Origin: Candidatus Zhuqueibacterota bacterium
GTDB taxonomy: Bacteria; Zhuqueibacterota; Zhuqueibacteria; Thermofontimicrobiales; Thiofontviventaceae
NCBI GenBank assembly: GCA_016931935.1
Contig: JAFGDW010000268.1
Coordinates: 1-64,000 of the forward strand
Reading direction: 5' to 3'
DNA: 64,000 nucleotides
Shown here piece after piece: positions 46,301 through 55,000 of this stretch. Position numbers and translations under genes: made by a program. The notes beneath the pieces were generated by a model. That model was not told the origin of the DNA and did no database searches. It saw only the letters and a list, made by a program, of their open reading frames with translations. Each line of letters opens with the position of its first letter. Positions within the stretch are counted from its first letter, which is position 1.

Positions 46301-46944
46301 ATCAGTTTACCATCCCATCGGGTACTTCATTGGCCGCAAACAGTTTTCTGGTTTTGGCTCGCGATACAACTGCCTTCCGCAATATTTTCACCAATGCCGG
46401 ACCATTAGTCGGGAATTTCGATTTTGGCTTAAATAACAAAGGCGAGTTGCTGCGCTTGTACGATAGCAGCATTCGATTTGTTGATTCCGTTCGCTACGAT
46501 GACACTCCCCCCTGGCCGCAAGATGCTGATGGTGTTGGCTCTTCACTGGAATTAATCAATCCGGATTTGGATAACGAACATGTGGAAAGCTGGCGGGCAT
46601 CGATTGGGCATGGCACGCCCGGTGCGATTAATTCTGTGTTTAATAATACAGCGGTTATTGATTATGCTAAGCAATTGCCGATGACAACCCGGATTGATGG
46701 TAATTATCCCAATCCGTTTAATCCTGAGACGACGATTCATTATACCTTGGCGAAAAGTGGATTGGTAACGTTGGCTGTTTTTGACGTGACTGGTCGGCAT
46801 GTTGAGACGTTGATTAATGCTCATGAATCCGTTGGAGCGCATTCGGTAACGTGGAATGCTCGAGATCATGCTTCGGGTATTTATTTTATACGATTACAAT
46901 CGGATGATGGGGTGTTTGTGAAGAAGATGGCGTTGGTACAATAG
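43312..46944 (+). CDS. Large secreted CotH-domain protein with two lamin-tail domains and FlgD-like C-terminus
   Basis: The product is 1210 aa from ATG 43312 (or 43315), after GGAAAAAGG; the longer reading has no ribosome site. Signal peptide ~1-30 (ends NGFAQA). Domains in order: lamin-tail (LTD, ~32-130; DWIELYNNSNQVISLDGWGL), a jelly-roll-like module (~135-280; YDDGFVAYLNGHEIA), a chitobiase-type C-terminal module (~385-455; VIRYTTDGGIPDASSP), CotH kinase-like (~465-860; MLYDTDFGFG), an InlB-repeat-like module (~890-960; GFKFRGWKGDVSG), a second LTD (~965-1060), and a final YPNPFNPETTIHYTL domain. The C-terminus is the FlgD-like/type IX sorting type used for export and surface attachment in FCB bacteria. 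Substrate of the CotH domain is unknown. Confidence 0.85.
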   Translation: MMYFLRSTLSSSTIILSFFSLFTANGFAQADMLRLNEVMSSNSSTIADEDGDSPDWIELYNNSNQVISLDGWGLSDNRNVPLKWVMPQMDLQPKQFLLIFASNKDRSSWTTHWETVVDWGDNWRYDLGSSSIPSSWIQPGYDDSQWQTGPSGFGFSDGDDATVISQTMSVFLRTEFQITDLQQIESAVFHIDYDDGFVAYLNGHEIARANLGTAGIQPSYDLATDTWREAEMYQGGDPEMYVLDSDLAWLQQGTNVLAVEVHNSGSTSSDLSAIPLLTLGMNVVPASPRGPSKYLAFSSTNLHTNFKISSDGESIYLSDNNSQLIDSVAVPSLQRDIAYGRYPDGADNWRLMSNPTPGSANDASGFAEKADMPQCSHQAGFYTNPFDLTVTASDPQAVIRYTTDGGIPDASSPAISRSVRINKTMAVRLRAFVDGKLPSDVVTHTFLIDESIQLPIVSITTAPENLWDEQTGIYVLGPDDYEHGNSYSGANFWEEWERPIHIEFFENDGTLGFETGAGIKIFGGWSRARAQKSVAIFFRGEYGLSELDYPIFPWLPFTKYQAFILRNGANDWGRTWFSDATMTTLVEPLDLEMQAYRACVTFINGEYWGILNIREKMNEHYIASHHHVDPDEIDMLEFSGNPIHGDASHYQRMLDYINSNDMTNPNHYAQVQQWMETDNFIDYFVSEIYFDNRDWPGNNIKYWRPRTDDGRWRWMLYDTDFGFGVNAYGSGGNAHAYDYNTLAFALSPTQTPNHHGNPPWSTELARGLIKNKSFRNDFINRACDLFNSLFEAERVVNHIDSLAAIIEPEMQRHITRWNQSSWWFPGTLGWSSINTWYGYVDVMREYAQNRVPYMKAHIRQQFDLPGISNVKLDVEPVGAGSIAINKITPGDFPWRGSYFQGVPVPLVAHPKPGFKFRGWKGDVSGSAIFIAPELSSSPSITAVFEKDNSPIPNVVFNEINYNAAQDADCGDWIELYNAETTTVDLSGWALMDEDVQHQFTIPSGTSLAANSFLVLARDTTAFRNIFTNAGPLVGNFDFGLNNKGELLRLYDSSIRFVDSVRYDDTPPWPQDADGVGSSLELINPDLDNEHVESWRASIGHGTPGAINSVFNNTAVIDYAKQLPMTTRIDGNYPNPFNPETTIHYTLAKSGLVTLAVFDVTGRHVETLINAHESVGAHSVTWNARDHASGIYFIRLQSDDGVFVKKMALVQ

Positions 46945-47009
46945 CAGATGTTAAGGTTTTCCCGCCAATAATTCTTCTTTCTCTGATTTCCCGGATAATT
47001 CAAATATTG

Positions 47010-47042
47010 ACAAACCAGGTTTTTGATAAAAACCTGGTTTGT
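47010..47042. terminator. ACAAACCAGG hairpin after the CotH gene
   Basis: ACAAACCAGGTTTTT (47010-47024) and AAAAACCTGGTTTGT (47028-47042) make a perfect 15-bp stem with a 3-base loop, followed by ACTTTAATTTT. It shares arms with 15997-16029 and is a likely terminator. Confidence 0.7.
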
Positions 47043-47140
47043 ACTTTAATTTTGGACTTGTTGTTTAGATATACCTGAAACGGTCAGATTTTAAATATTT
47101 ATGTAAGTTTTGCTTTCTCTCAATTTGGGCTTTTTTAGTT

Positions 47141-47167
47141 AACAGCCAAAGACTAATAGCCGATAGC
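47141..47167. repeat. AACAGCCAAAGACTAATAGC repeat
   Basis: This is the second copy of the 27-base unit at 41122-41148 (25/27 identical), preceded in both by a CTTTTTT-like or GTTTTTT stretch. The remaining gap 46945-47320 carries no gene. Confidence 0.5.
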
Positions 47168-47320
47168 GATAAGAAATAAAGAATGTTCAATTAATGGCCG
47201 TGGGAAGTACAGATTAAATTTACCTCAACGATATCTTACTTCGTGTTTTCTTTGTGCATTTGTGACCTGGTGGCAGAATGAACACTATTTTAGAACCTCA
47301 AAATAAGGAAAAGTAAGCAC

Positions 47321-49441
47321 ATGAAATCCAAAAAACAAATTCGACTTGCTCATGTTTTCCTAAGTCTAGGAATAGTGATTTTTCTTCAATGTGCACAGCA
47401 AACGGTTCCCCCTACAGCTAAAAAAATCCCCAAACAACTTACTATCCACGGTGATACGCGAACCGATAATTACTTCTGGCTACGTGAACGAGATAATCCT
47501 GAAGTCATTAACTACCTGAAGGCGGAAAACAAATATCTTGAACAAGTAATGAAACCGCACAAGAAATTGATGCAACACATTTATGATGAAATGGTTGGAC
47601 GCATTAAACAGGATGATGATACGGTCCCGTATTTGGAAAATGGATACTACTACTATCGCCATTACGAAGAGGGAAAAGAATTCCCAATTTACATGCGTAA
47701 AAAAGGTTCGCTTGAAGCTGCGGATGAAGTGATACTCGATGTAAACCAACTGGCAAAGGGACATGATTATTTTTACGTCAATAGCGTTAATGTCAGCGAT
47801 GATAATAGATTCGTTTCCTTTGGTGTGGATACAGTCAGCCGGCGTCAATACACTATTCATTTTAAAAATCTGGAAACCGGTGAAATGCTGACGGATAGCA
47901 TTCCCAATACATTGGGAAGTTCCTGTTGGGCTAATGATAATAAGACGGTGTTCTATGCCGTCAAGGATAGTACATTGCGGCCGTTTAAAATTATGCGCCA
48001 TGTGTTGGGAACCAATGTTGCTGACGATGCGGAAATTTTTATTGAGACAGATAATACATTCGACGCATTTGTTTTCAAATCGAAATCCCGTAAATATATT
48101 TTTATCGCTTCGTACAGCACCCTTTCAACAGAGTACCGTTTCATCGATGCTGACCGGCCACTCGATGCATTCAAGACCATCCAGACCCGGCAAAAGGATT
48201 TGGAGTATTCAGTTTCTCATTACAACGAAAAGTTTTATATTCTTACCAATGACCAGGCCAATAATTTTCGCCTGATGGAAACCGATGTCCGGCATACGCA
48301 GAAACGTTACTGGAAAGAGGTGATTCCCCATCGTGCTGATGTGTTGCTGGAAGACGTTGAAATATTCAAAGACGAGTTGGTGTTGCAGGAACGCAAAGAT
48401 GGATTGACGCAGTTACGCATTATCAATCAAACCACTGGTAACGATCGATACGTCGATTTTGGTGAGCAAGTATATGTGGCAAATCCTGTTAATAATTATG
48501 AATTCGACACCGAATGGCTGCGTTATTCCTACTCGTCACTGACAACACCCAATTCAGTGTATGATTACAACATGACAACCGGTGAAAAAAAATTGCTGAA
48601 GGAAGAAGAAGTGCTCGGCGGTTTTGATCGAAATAATTATCAGGCCGAAAGATTGTTCGCAACTGTCAATGATAGCGTGAAAATTCCAATTTCGCTGGTG
48701 TATCGGAAGGGACTGGTGAAGGATGGCACAAATCCGCTTTTACTGTACGGCTATGGTTCCTATGGTTATAGTATTGATCCCGATTTTAGTTCATCCCGGC
48801 TGAGCCTGCATGATCGTGGATTTGTTTACGCGATCGCCCATATACGTGGAGGTCAGGTGATGGGGCGGCAATGGTATGAAGATGGCAAGCTGCTAAATAA
48901 GAAAAATACATTTACGGATTTTATTGACTGTGCTGAATATCTCATTGATCAGAAATACACTAATCCCAATAAATTATTTGCTGCGGGGGGCAGCGCTGGT
49001 GGTCTGTTGATTGGCGCCGTCGTAAATATGCGTCCTGATTTGTTCAAAGCCGTCATTGCAGCCGTTCCCTGGGTGGATGTAGTCACGACCATGCTGGATG
49101 AAAGCATCCCATTAACCACCGGGGAATACGATGAATGGGGCAATCCCAACAAGAAGGAATATTACGATTACATGCTGTCGTATTCTCCCTACGACAACGT
49201 GAAAGCCCAGGCCTACCCGGCGATGCTGGTTACAACTGGCTTGCACGACTCTCAGGTGCAATACTGGGAACCAGCAAAATGGGTCGCCAAATTACGGGCA
49301 ATGAAAACAGACAATCATCTCTTGTTGTTGCACACACAGATGGAAGCCGGCCACAGCGGCAAAGCCGGCCGGTTCGAGCGATACAAGGAAACTGCACTGG
49401 AATATACATTCCTGCTGGATCAGGCAGGGATTAAGAAGTAG
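47321..49441 (+). CDS. Prolyl oligopeptidase-family S9 lipoprotein, oligopeptidase B-like
   Basis: The product is 706 aa. It has a lipoprotein signal (hydrophobic residues ~9-23, cleavage at IFLQC with C24), then the S9A/PtrB layout: PRTDNYFWLRERDNPEV-like entry, a seven-blade propeller (~75-410) and an alpha/beta hydrolase (~425-700). Nucleophile S558 in GGSAGG, Asp in GLHDSQVQYWEP and His in EAGHSGKAGRF complete the triad. RGGQVMGRQWYEDGKL is typical of oligopeptidase B, which cuts after basic residues. It is probably tethered in the periplasm. A membrane-anchored form is unusual for PtrB, which is often cytoplasmic. Confidence 0.88.
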   Translation: MKSKKQIRLAHVFLSLGIVIFLQCAQQTVPPTAKKIPKQLTIHGDTRTDNYFWLRERDNPEVINYLKAENKYLEQVMKPHKKLMQHIYDEMVGRIKQDDDTVPYLENGYYYYRHYEEGKEFPIYMRKKGSLEAADEVILDVNQLAKGHDYFYVNSVNVSDDNRFVSFGVDTVSRRQYTIHFKNLETGEMLTDSIPNTLGSSCWANDNKTVFYAVKDSTLRPFKIMRHVLGTNVADDAEIFIETDNTFDAFVFKSKSRKYIFIASYSTLSTEYRFIDADRPLDAFKTIQTRQKDLEYSVSHYNEKFYILTNDQANNFRLMETDVRHTQKRYWKEVIPHRADVLLEDVEIFKDELVLQERKDGLTQLRIINQTTGNDRYVDFGEQVYVANPVNNYEFDTEWLRYSYSSLTTPNSVYDYNMTTGEKKLLKEEEVLGGFDRNNYQAERLFATVNDSVKIPISLVYRKGLVKDGTNPLLLYGYGSYGYSIDPDFSSSRLSLHDRGFVYAIAHIRGGQVMGRQWYEDGKLLNKKNTFTDFIDCAEYLIDQKYTNPNKLFAAGGSAGGLLIGAVVNMRPDLFKAVIAAVPWVDVVTTMLDESIPLTTGEYDEWGNPNKKEYYDYMLSYSPYDNVKAQAYPAMLVTTGLHDSQVQYWEPAKWVAKLRAMKTDNHLLLLHTQMEAGHSGKAGRFERYKETALEYTFLLDQAGIKK

Positions 49442-49768
49442 CATAATTTGGTGTGGTTTTATCGATCAATCATCATGATGAATGCACAAACCTGGTTTCT
49501 CGATTTCCACAGTTCAGAAGAATTACGAAACAGATGCAATAGTTTAGTAACCATTCACCGAGTGGACGCGCTACGCACTTCTATCCCAACGTAAATGCTT
49601 GGACATCAGAAATAAAAGCTACGTTGAATCAAATAAAAGTGTGTAGCACGTTCACATTTCAAATGCTCGTGAACACATATATATTTTTATTCTAAAACTA
49701 TTTCCCAATATTTCCTTAAGCTTGTAAAAACTTTCCCGAAGAAATATAAGGAGCACGGTGCCTCATAA
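49442..49768. other. Intergenic stretch with a partial ACAAACC repeat
   Basis: ACAAACCTGGTTT (49486-49498) resembles a collapsed arm pair of the ACAAACCAGG hairpin family, located 45 bp after the peptidase stop. Otherwise nothing is recognised in this 327-bp gap. Confidence 0.4.
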
Positions 49769-50515
49769 ATGCCATTCACATTTCCATCACATGCAGCGGC
49801 GGTAATTCCGATCTATCATTACCGGCCAAAATGGTTCAGTATTACGGCGCTGGTAGTCGGATCAGCCGCACCGGACCTTGCGTTCATGCTATATGTGGCA
49901 GATGATCTTGGACATCGGTTATCAGGTGCTGTATTGGTGTGTTTGCCGTTTGGTGTGATATTTACGGTGTGGGTAGAAAAAGTGCTGGTACCGGTACTAA
50001 AAGCGAAGTTACCGGCAATGTTGTTCATTAATTTCCCTAACATGCTGGCAATTGAGCGACCTAAATTGAATGTCCGTGAAATTATCGTCATCAGTTATTC
50101 GGTATTGATCGGTACAATGACACATTTGTTGCTGGACGGCTTATCCCACGACGATATGTGGCTGTCACGGCATATCTATCCCAAAGTCGGTATTCATATG
50201 TTTGAACGTTATTATAGCATAGAAACCGGAGTATGGATAATCTTTACGATTGCCGGTGCACTTATTGTGTGGCGATATTTGGCGGTGCGTTTTCCGAGTC
50301 AGGTGTTCATTAAATTTCGAGAATTGATGCCGTTTGTGATAGTGGGAGCGGTCGCTATCATCACAGGTACGTTGTGGGCATTTTTTCTGGATCACTCCAT
50401 GTTTTTGAAAATTGCCATTTCACGCTCTGTCGCAATCGCACTGTTTATTTCATTTTCAATGTGGAGATTATTTCTTAAACAAAGGGAAAATTCACTCTTT
50501 ACAAAAGGAAAGTAA
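49769..50515 (+). CDS. DUF4184-family membrane protein
   Basis: The product is 248 aa. It starts MPFTFPSHAAAVIPIYHY, the recognisable opening of DUF4184, then PKWFSITALVVGSAAPDLAFM. About six membrane helices are visible (~25-42, 50-68, 108-128, 152-170, 188-208, 212-232). The conserved FPSHAA and LLDGLSHD segments contain histidines that could bind metal, as in the related YdjM-type metal-dependent hydrolases. Function is unknown. Confidence 0.8.
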   Translation: MPFTFPSHAAAVIPIYHYRPKWFSITALVVGSAAPDLAFMLYVADDLGHRLSGAVLVCLPFGVIFTVWVEKVLVPVLKAKLPAMLFINFPNMLAIERPKLNVREIIVISYSVLIGTMTHLLLDGLSHDDMWLSRHIYPKVGIHMFERYYSIETGVWIIFTIAGALIVWRYLAVRFPSQVFIKFRELMPFVIVGAVAIITGTLWAFFLDHSMFLKIAISRSVAIALFISFSMWRLFLKQRENSLFTKGK

Positions 50516-50650
50516 CTGAAATAAATTTTCATAGTATGGATTCTATAATTAATGCTGTAGATTTAATTAATGAATTGCAGCTATAAAATCTTCAATTATT
50601 GAACGGATATTTTTCATGCTTACCGTGAAAATTTATTTAAAAGAACTGCT

Positions 50651-50914
50651 ATGATTGATCGTACCGAGAAAAAAGAATTTATCAGACAACTGGCGCAGCG
50701 AATGAACACTGACGAATTAACAGCTAGTCAATGGCTTGAAGCTGTAACTGAAACGTTGATTGAAAATTTCAAAATTGGCAAAGGTGTTACTTCGACTGGA
50801 TTTGGTGGATTTTATGTTAATCCGACATCCTCCACATGGGCCTTTAAATTTAATCCAGGACAAAAAATTCGTTCACTTATGGGCTGGTCATCGACACACA
50901 AGCAGCAAGATTAA
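50651..50914 (+). CDS. HU/IHF-like DNA-binding protein
   Basis: The product is 87 aa. The HU fold is recognisable: helices KKEFIRQLAQRMNTDELTASQWLEAVTETLIENF, then GKGVTSTGFGGFYVN and WAFKFNPGQKIRSLMGW. The GFGGF turn and FNPGQKI end are the conserved HU landmarks. The DNA-binding arm (TSSTWA) is shorter and less basic than in HU, so it may be a diverged nucleoid protein or a silencer-type relative. Confidence 0.8.
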   Translation: MIDRTEKKEFIRQLAQRMNTDELTASQWLEAVTETLIENFKIGKGVTSTGFGGFYVNPTSSTWAFKFNPGQKIRSLMGWSSTHKQQD

Positions 50915-51012
50915 TGTTCGAAATAATACACAGTTAATATAGAAAAGAAGTATCCATTCAACCGTGCTGTCATTCCGGCACGCCAAGGCGGGACTGGATT
51001 CCGCGTTTTCTG

Positions 51013-51028
51013 TCCCGACGCGTCGGGA
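51013..51028. repeat. Perfect 16-bp palindrome
   Basis: TCCCGACGCGTCGGGA reads identically on both strands. It lies in the gap before the GalU-like gene, within a GC-richer stretch (CATTCCGGCACGCCAAGGCG upstream) that resembles dispersed intergenic repeats. Confidence 0.55.
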
Positions 51029-51062
51029 GAATTTCCTTAATACCTACGTTTGGATGAAGGAG

Positions 51063-51106
51063 ATTCCGGTATTTGATCCACAAGAACAGTGGATCAAAAC
51101 CGGAAT
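51063..51106. terminator. 18-bp ATTCCGGT hairpin
   Basis: ATTCCGGT (51063-51070), a bulged A and TTTGATCCAC (51072-51081) pair perfectly with GTGGATCAAA (51089-51098) and ACCGGAAT (51099-51106) around a 7-base loop. It has the same outer arms as 32050-32092. No T-run follows; it is either a repeat hairpin or a strong structural barrier before the GalU-like gene. Confidence 0.6.
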
Positions 51107-51162
51107 GATATGCTCCGCTGAATAACTACGAAAAGAAATGCAATAACCAACAGAGGTCAACC

Positions 51163-52023
51163 ATGAAAATTTCCAAAGCAGTGATCACCGCCGCAGGGCG
51201 GAAGCAGCGGACGCTGCCGTTGCAGACATTGATTGACAGTGATGGCGCCGAGAAATCGGTGTTAAGCATTATTGTAGAAGAAGCACTCCGGGCTGGAGTG
51301 GATGAAATTTGTGTGGTGGTGCAACCCGGCGATGCCGAGCAATATGCCAAAGTCGCTGGCGATCATGCCGGACGGTTGCATTTTGTATCCCAACATGAAG
51401 CGTTGGGTTACGGACACGCTGTTTACTGCGCTCGGGATTTTGTGGGAAACGATCCATTTCTCCATTTGGTAGGTGACCATCTGTATGTAAGCCGTACCGA
51501 GACCGGTTGTGCCGAACAGCTTGTGACGCTCGCTTCAAAAAATGCCTGTGCTGTTTCCGCTGTTCAGGCAACGCGGGAAAATCTGTTGCCCTATTACGGT
51601 ACTGTGCGCGGCGCCCGTGTAGCCGGCACTCAGGACCTTTATCAAATCGAAACTGTGGTCGAGAAACCCACACCCACCGAGGCTGAACAATCATTAATCG
51701 TTCCTGGCATGCGCGCCGGACATTATTTGTGCTTTTTCGGTATGCATGTGTTGACACCAACAGTGATGGATATACTCGGCAAGCTAATTCAGGCGTGCGG
51801 CGGTAACACTCGAGTCTCGCTGTCCGAAGCGCTGGATGAGCTGGCTGGTAAGGAACGTTATCTCGCTCTGGAAAAGCACGACTGGCGTTACGACGTCGGC
51901 GTGAAGTACGGTCTGTTAACTGCCCAGCTTGCCCTGGCGCTCAGCGGCAAAGATCGCGACGAGGTGCTGTCCAAATTAATTGAATTGCTGGCATTACGTG
52001 ACCAACGTGCAACCGGGAGGTAG
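51163..52023 (+). CDS. Diverged GalU-like nucleotidyltransferase
   Basis: The product is 286 aa. It aligns with UTP-glucose-1-phosphate uridylyltransferases in [33 protein letters not shown] and [14 protein letters not shown], but the signature loop is altered: instead of GxGTR...PKEMLP it reads [20 protein letters not shown]. The loop still begins AAG and keeps an Arg, so it may use a different nucleotide or sugar. It is followed after 2 bp by a GHMP kinase-UDPGP fusion gene, so the two probably make one activated sugar together. Confidence 0.75.
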   Translation: MKISKAVITAAGRKQRTLPLQTLIDSDGAEKSVLSIIVEEALRAGVDEICVVVQPGDAEQYAKVAGDHAGRLHFVSQHEALGYGHAVYCARDFVGNDPFLHLVGDHLYVSRTETGCAEQLVTLASKNACAVSAVQATRENLLPYYGTVRGARVAGTQDLYQIETVVEKPTPTEAEQSLIVPGMRAGHYLCFFGMHVLTPTVMDILGKLIQACGGNTRVSLSEALDELAGKERYLALEKHDWRYDVGVKYGLLTAQLALALSGKDRDEVLSKLIELLALRDQRATGR

Positions 52024-52025
52024 GG

Positions 52026-55000
52026 ATGAGTATGTTGATTAATATAATCCGATCACAGGATAAGGCAGTGCGCGATCAGGCGCTGGATGCTTTCTGCAGG
52101 AATGCCTCGCTCGATCAACTTTGTGCGGAGTGTGCCGAGCTGGATTCATTTCGCCGTAGCAGTGACAATTTGTATGAACGTGTGCGGGCATTGTTTTTCC
52201 TGTACGCTGTGTATCGGTTTCATATCCCGGCTCGGTTGCCCGCTGATCAGATCGGCCGCGTACCGTTTGATGGTTACACGAATCTGTTGCAGCGCCGGTT
52301 CGAAGAAGCGATTGATATATTTCTCGGTATGCAGGCAAAACACGGATTGTCCGATGCAATCGCCAGTGCGTTAGCTGAATCGTATCACCGGCTTGGGTTC
52401 CAGACGTTAGCCAATCAGGTGCGCAAAAGTGTACGTTCCGTGGCTGGCAATCACTGGATGTTTCGCATTGGCCATCCCGCGGATCAGCCGTTACGGATTC
52501 GCCCCGAATTGTTACCCGACACCGGTGACCGCAGCAATCACCCGATTCTCCGCGAAACCACGCCTGTGCGCATGGATTTGACCCACAGCGGCTGGAGCGA
52601 TATTTTCTTTCTCGGTATGGATTTCCCCGAAGGTGCGCGTGTGCTTAATGTATCGATTGATTTGTGCATCCGCGATATTTCCGGCATGAATAAACCGAAA
52701 CCACCGGTGGAAGCCTATTTCCGTGTCATCGATCGCCCGGTGTTGCGACTCGTCAGCGTCGATCTGGAAGCAGTTGCCGAAATTACATCGTTGGCGGAGG
52801 TGTTCGATTTTGCCCGCGACTATCTCGGCCTATTGAAAGGCGCCGTGATCGCATCAGGTATTGTCCCGCCGGGAATGGAAGGCGCAGAACAACCGTTATC
52901 CGACGTGCTGGGACGTTTGGTCAAACCGGGCTATGGGATCGAAATTGTGAGCCAGGTAAATAATATCCCCAAAGGTTCGCGGCTGGCAGTGTCCACCAAT
53001 TTACTGGCGTGCCTGATTTCCGTGTGCATGCGCGCCACTGGTCAAACCCGTTATCTCACCGGCCAGCTCGAAGAACATGAACGCCGGCTGGTGGCAGCCC
53101 GGGCAATTCTTGGCGAATGGCTTGGTGGATCCGGTGGTGGCTGGCAGGACTCCGGTGGCGTTTGGCCAGGCATTAAATTGATTCAGGGCGAAGAAGCTGC
53201 CGAGGGTGATCCGGAATTCGAAATCAGTCGCGGCCGGTTGCTGCCCAGTCATCAGGTCTTGACGGAAACTGATGTCTCTATGGAAACCCGCGAGCAACTT
53301 CAGCAAAGTTTAGTGCTGGTGCATGGTGGTATGGCGCAGGATGTCGGCCCGATTTTGGAAATGGTCACCGAAAAATACTTACTGCGTTCCGAATCTGAAT
53401 GGAAGGGGCGGCAGGAGGCTATCAAGACGCTGGATTATATCATTGGTTACTTAAAATCCGGCGATGTCCATAATGTTGGCCTGGCCACGCATCGCAATTT
53501 CTTTGGCCCGATCCAGACGATCATCCCCTGGGCCAGCAATCTCTACACCGAAACAATTATCGATCGCGTACGCAGCGAGTTCATTGATGATTTCTGGGGA
53601 TTCTGGATGCTCGGCGGCATGTCCGGCGGCGGCATGGGCTTCATTTTCCATCCGCAGAAAAAAACCAGTGCGCAGGTGAAATTGCAGGAAATTATGAGCA
53701 CCGTCAAGCATGAGTTGGAGAACGGCGTGCCATTTGCCATGGAGCCGGTGGTGTACGATTTTGCCATTAATGAAAAGGGTACCACCGCGGAACTGCTGCA
53801 CCATGACGACGCGCTGATGCCTGCCGGCTATTACACTCAAGCCGTACCATCTCTGTTGCGCAAGGAAGCGCGCCACATGAGCGCACTGCAACGGGCAGAG
53901 TTGGATCGGTTTAGCGAAGCCTGCAATGTCAATCCGCAACTCACTGGTATGATGCAAAAATTGTTCGAGCGATTGTTGCCACGTCCCGATCAAGTCGGGG
54001 CAGGTAAAAAGACGCTTCAGGAGCTGCTCGATGCTAATGGTTTTGATCTCGAGCAGCATGAACGCATCAAAGCGGATTTGCGCAGCGGACGGATTGGGCT
54101 GGCGCAGAACCGCTTGCCCATTGGTACTAAAATTGAAGACGTCTCTCCTGACGATGTTACGGACGCCACATATGGCTTAGGCACGCTCTATAAAAAAATG
54201 GGTATGGAGGCGCTAAAAGAAGGAATGGTGGCAGTGATTACGCTGGCTGGCGGCGCCGGCAGCCGCTGGACCAAGGGCGCCGGTGTGGTGAAGGCGTTGA
54301 ATCCGTTCTGCAAAATGAGCGGCAAGCATCGTAATTTTATCGAAATTCATCTGGCGAAGAATCGCCGTATCACCCGGAAATGCGGAACATCAATTCCGCA
54401 CATTATCACCACCAGCTATTTGACCCATGAACCGATCGCTGATGTGTTGACCCGTGAACGCAATTTTGGTCACGAAGGCCAGGTCATGTTATCACCGGGA
54501 CGTTTCGTCGGTTTACGGCTGATCCCGATGAGCCGCGACTTGCGGTTTGCCTGGGAAGAAATGCCCCAGCAACTCCTGGACGAACAGGCGCAAAAAGTCC
54601 GCGAGAGCCTGCATCAGGCATTGATCGGCTGGGCGCAGAGCATGGGCGAGGCCAACGATTACACGGATAACCTGCCGTTGCAATGCATGCATCCGGTTGG
54701 CCACTGGTACGAAGTCCCCAACCTGCTATGCAATGGCGTGCTCGCTAAACTGCTGGACGAACGCCCACAATTGAAGTATTTGATGATGCACAACGTGGAC
54801 ACGCTCGGCGCTGATGTCGATCCGGCAATTCTCGGCCACCATATCGATTCCGGAAGCAGCATGACCTGTGAGGTTATCACCAAACGACTCGATGACCGCG
54901 GCGGCGGCCTGGCGCGCATAAATGGCCAATTGCGGCTGATTGAGGGCCTGGCATTGCCTCACGAGAAAGTCGAATTTGAGCTTTCCTACTACAACACTGC

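Noticed and set aside
47480-48001. 173-aa open frame on the minus strand
   Set aside because: Antisense to the S9 lipoprotein gene; no start signal or recognisable domain.
53451-54059. 202-aa open frame on the minus strand
   Set aside because: It lies entirely inside the GHMP kinase-UDPGP gene, has no ribosome site and no family resemblance; it is a shadow of the GC-richer coding strand.
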